Below are positions 41,038 through 42,851 of a stretch of 42,851 nucleotides of DNA, piece by piece (position 1 is the stretch's first letter; each line of letters begins with the position of its first letter). The DNA is taken from NCBI GenBank assembly GCA_947625675.1, contig CANQPH010000023.1, positions 1 to 42,851 of the forward strand, written 5' to 3'. The notes under the pieces are model-generated. The model did not search any database. It had not been told where the DNA came from and saw nothing but the letters and a program-made list of their open reading frames with translations. Position numbers and translations under genes: made by a program. Source of the stretch: an uncultured Acetatifactor sp. (GTDB lineage: Bacteria > Bacillota > Clostridia > Lachnospirales > Lachnospiraceae).

Positions 41038-42851
41038 CTCGATGTCGCCGGAGAACACCTTATCCTCTTTGCCCAGGGCGCCGGGGATGATGGTGAAGGT
41101 ATTGGAGATACCATCCTGCGCATCATTGAACGGAAGCTTGGATACGGAAGACAGAGAAGCCACTGCACCGTGAGTGTCGCGTCCGTGCATCGGGTTGGCA
41201 CCAGGAGCGAAAGGCTGGCCCTTCTTACGTCCATCGGGGGTATTACCGGTAGCCTTACCATAGGTAACGTTAGAGGTAATGGTCAGGATGGAGGTGGTAG
41301 GGATGCCGTCCCGGTAGGTATGATGTCTCCTGATGGCGGTCATGAACTTGTGCACGATGTCCTGAGCGATGGTATCCACTCTGTCATCATCGTTGCCATA
41401 CTTCGGGAAGTCGCCGGTGGTCTTGAAGTCGACGATCACGCCGTCTTCATCGCGGATCGGCTCCACCTTGGCGTACTTGATGGCGGACAGGGAGTCAGCC
41501 ACGATGGACAGACCAGCCACGCCGGTAGCAAAGTAACGCTTCACGTTCTTGTCATGAAGGGCCATCTCGGCTCTCTCATAGCAGTACTTGTCATGCATGT
41601 AATGGATGATGTTCAGGGTATTGACATAAACGTCAGCCTGCCACTCCATCATATCCAAGAACTTGCTGTACACATCGTCATAATCCAGAACGTCGCCGGT
41701 TACAGGACGGTACTTAGGACCTACCTGCTTCTTGGTCACTTCATCGATACCGCCGTTCAAAGCGTACAGCAGGCACTTGGCCAGGTTGGCCCGGGCGCCG
41801 AAGAACTGCATCTCCTTGCCGATTACCATGGAGGATACGCAGCATGCGATGCCGTAGTCGTCGCCATGGGTCACTCTCATCAGGTCGTCGTTCTCATACT
41901 GGATGGAAGAGGTCTGGATGGACATCTTCGCACAGTATCTTTTCCAATTCTCAGGAAGTCTGGTGGACCACAGAACCGTCAGGTTGGGTTCAGGGGAAGG
42001 TCCAAGGTTGGTCAGGGTGTGCAGATAACGGAAGCTCATCTTGGTCACCATGTGACGTCCGTCCACGCCTACGCCGCCCAGAGACTCGGTTACCCACACG
42101 GGGTCGCCGGCGAAGATCTGGTTGTACTCAGGGGTACGGGCGAACTTGATGCAGCGCAGCTTCATGATGAAGTGGTCCACGAACTCCTGGATCTGCTCCT
42201 CGGTGAAGGTACCGTTGGCCAGGTCTCTCTCCGCATAGATGTCAAGGAAGGTGGAAGTACGGCCAAGGCTCATGGCGGCGCCGTTCTGCTCCTTCACTGC
42301 GCACAGATAGCCGAAGTATACGGCCTGGATGGCTTCCTGCACGTTGGCGGCGGGTCTGCTGATATCGCAGCCGTAGGAAGCAGCCATCTGCTTCATCAGC
42401 TTCAGGGCGGTCATCTGCTCGGAAAGTTCCTCGCGGAGACGGATCACGTCATCGGTCATCACGCGGCCGGTGGAATCCTTCTGATCCTGCTTATCCTCGA
42501 TCAGTCTGTCGATACCGTACAGGGCCACACGTCTGTAGTCGCCGATGATACGGCCGCGGCCGTAGGCATCGGGAAGGCCGGTGATGATGTGGGAAGAACG
42601 GCAGGCTCTCATTTCTTGGTTGTAGGCGTCGAAACAGCCGGCGTTGTGGGTCTTCCTGTGAATGGAGAAGAACTCGCTGATCTCAGGATCCACTTCGTAA
42701 CCGTTATCGGCGCAGGCCTTCTCTGCCATACGGATACCGCCGTAAGGCTGAAGGGAACGCTTGAAAGGCTTATCAGTCTGGAAGCCGACGATGGTCTCCT
42801 TATCCTTGTCTAAGTAGCCAGGGCCATGAGAGGTGATGGTGGAAACGATCT
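41020..42851 (-). CDS. pflB: Pyruvate formate-lyase core lacking the glycyl-radical domain (partial, 5' end outside)
   Basis: About 610 residues are visible; the gene runs off the right edge, where the frame stays open ([20 protein letters not shown] then [20 protein letters not shown]). The catalytic Cys-Cys pair is in [20 protein letters not shown]. The protein ends with [20 protein letters not shown] and a short tail [10 protein letters not shown], exactly where E. coli PFL (about residue 675) enters its glycyl-radical domain. That domain is on a separate gene downstream. The reaction is pyruvate plus CoA to formate and acetyl-CoA in anaerobic fermentation. No frameshift signs are seen; the stop is followed by a duplicated 3' remnant. 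Confidence 0.95.
   Translation of the reverse strand, partial: IVSTITSHGPGYLDKDKETIVGFQTDKPFKRSLQPYGGIRMAEKACADNGYEVDPEISEFFSIHRKTHNAGCFDAYNQEMRACRSSHIITGLPDAYGRGRIIGDYRRVALYGIDRLIEDKQDQKDSTGRVMTDDVIRLREELSEQMTALKLMKQMAASYGCDISRPAANVQEAIQAVYFGYLCAVKEQNGAAMSLGRTSTFLDIYAERDLANGTFTEEQIQEFVDHFIMKLRCIKFARTPEYNQIFAGDPVWVTESLGGVGVDGRHMVTKMSFRYLHTLTNLGPSPEPNLTVLWSTRLPENWKRYCAKMSIQTSSIQYENDDLMRVTHGDDYGIACCVSSMVIGKEMQFFGARANLAKCLLYALNGGIDEVTKKQVGPKYRPVTGDVLDYDDVYSKFLDMMEWQADVYVNTLNIIHYMHDKYCYERAEMALHDKNVKRYFATGVAGLSIVADSLSAIKYAKVEPIRDEDGVIVDFKTTGDFPKYGNDDDRVDTIAQDIVHKFMTAIRRHHTYRDGIPTTSILTITSNVTYGKATGNTPDGRKKGQPFAPGANPMHGRDTHGAVASLSSVSKLPFNDAQDGISNTFTIIPGALGKEDKVFSGDIELDLNK

Noticed and set aside
40681..42813. 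710-codon open frame on the plus strand opposite the PFL core
   Set aside because: It mirrors the codon bias of the pfl gene and has no family features; His/Val/Gly-rich composition is typical of antisense shadows.

Overview
The window looks like a chromosomal segment of an anaerobic gut Firmicute, most likely a Lachnospiraceae-type Clostridium. The reasons are strong AGGAGG ribosome binding sites, TTG starts, the rpsF-ssb-rpsR and gdpP-rplI-dnaB blocks, a glgC-glgD pair, a LplB/YtcP-type sugar ABC transporter and a pyruvate formate-lyase locus. No rRNA, tRNA, CRISPR array, phage gene or insertion sequence was seen. All family names come from reading motifs by eye; no database search was run.

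Positions 1-14310 are a carbohydrate region. At the left edge is the tail of a possible small membrane toxin with two hairpins. Next come a GH3 beta-glucosidase with inverted domain order, a DUF308 membrane protein, a GH127-type enzyme and an AraC regulator. A seven-gene run follows: BNR/sialidase-like hydrolase, DapA/NanA-family lyase, GH28, GH105, two ABC permeases and a sugar-binding lipoprotein, closed by a strong terminator. The hydrolases lack signal peptides. The picture is import of acidic pectic oligosaccharides and cytoplasmic breakdown. A BNR hydrolase next to a keto-acid lyase suggests a substrate with a keto-deoxy sugar, such as the Kdo/Dha side chains of rhamnogalacturonan II (inference).

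Positions 14310-25562 hold mixed single genes: a PF09818 ATPase, a Uma2 protein, an MBL hydrolase with an SGNH lipoprotein, a metallophosphoesterase, a signal-less BMP-domain protein with a ParB-like N-terminus, a GNAT with a repeat-bearing N-terminus, an Fe-S aldo/keto reductase, an unlisted 48-residue membrane peptide behind a hairpin, and a sirtuin. Two GC-rich tandem repeats (34 bp and 72 bp units) lie here. Positions 25578-29177 carry glgD-glgC and a YdcF-like membrane protein, followed by a highly palindromic intergenic element.

Positions 29469-36010 are housekeeping: DUF951, rpsF, ssb, rpsR, gdpP, rplI, dnaB and a MerR-type regulator. Positions 35967-38947 are two tandem membrane-anchored SGNH proteins; the downstream one has lost its catalytic serine.

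Positions 39225-42851 (minus strand) are the most interesting part. Pyruvate formate-lyase is split: a core with the Cys-Cys site stops just before the glycyl-radical domain. It is followed by a 66-residue Cys-containing small protein, an 81-residue GrcA-like glycyl-radical subunit, the activase pflA and a 56-residue 2[4Fe-4S] ferredoxin. This looks like a modular glycyl-radical enzyme whose oxygen-sensitive part is a cheap separate subunit.
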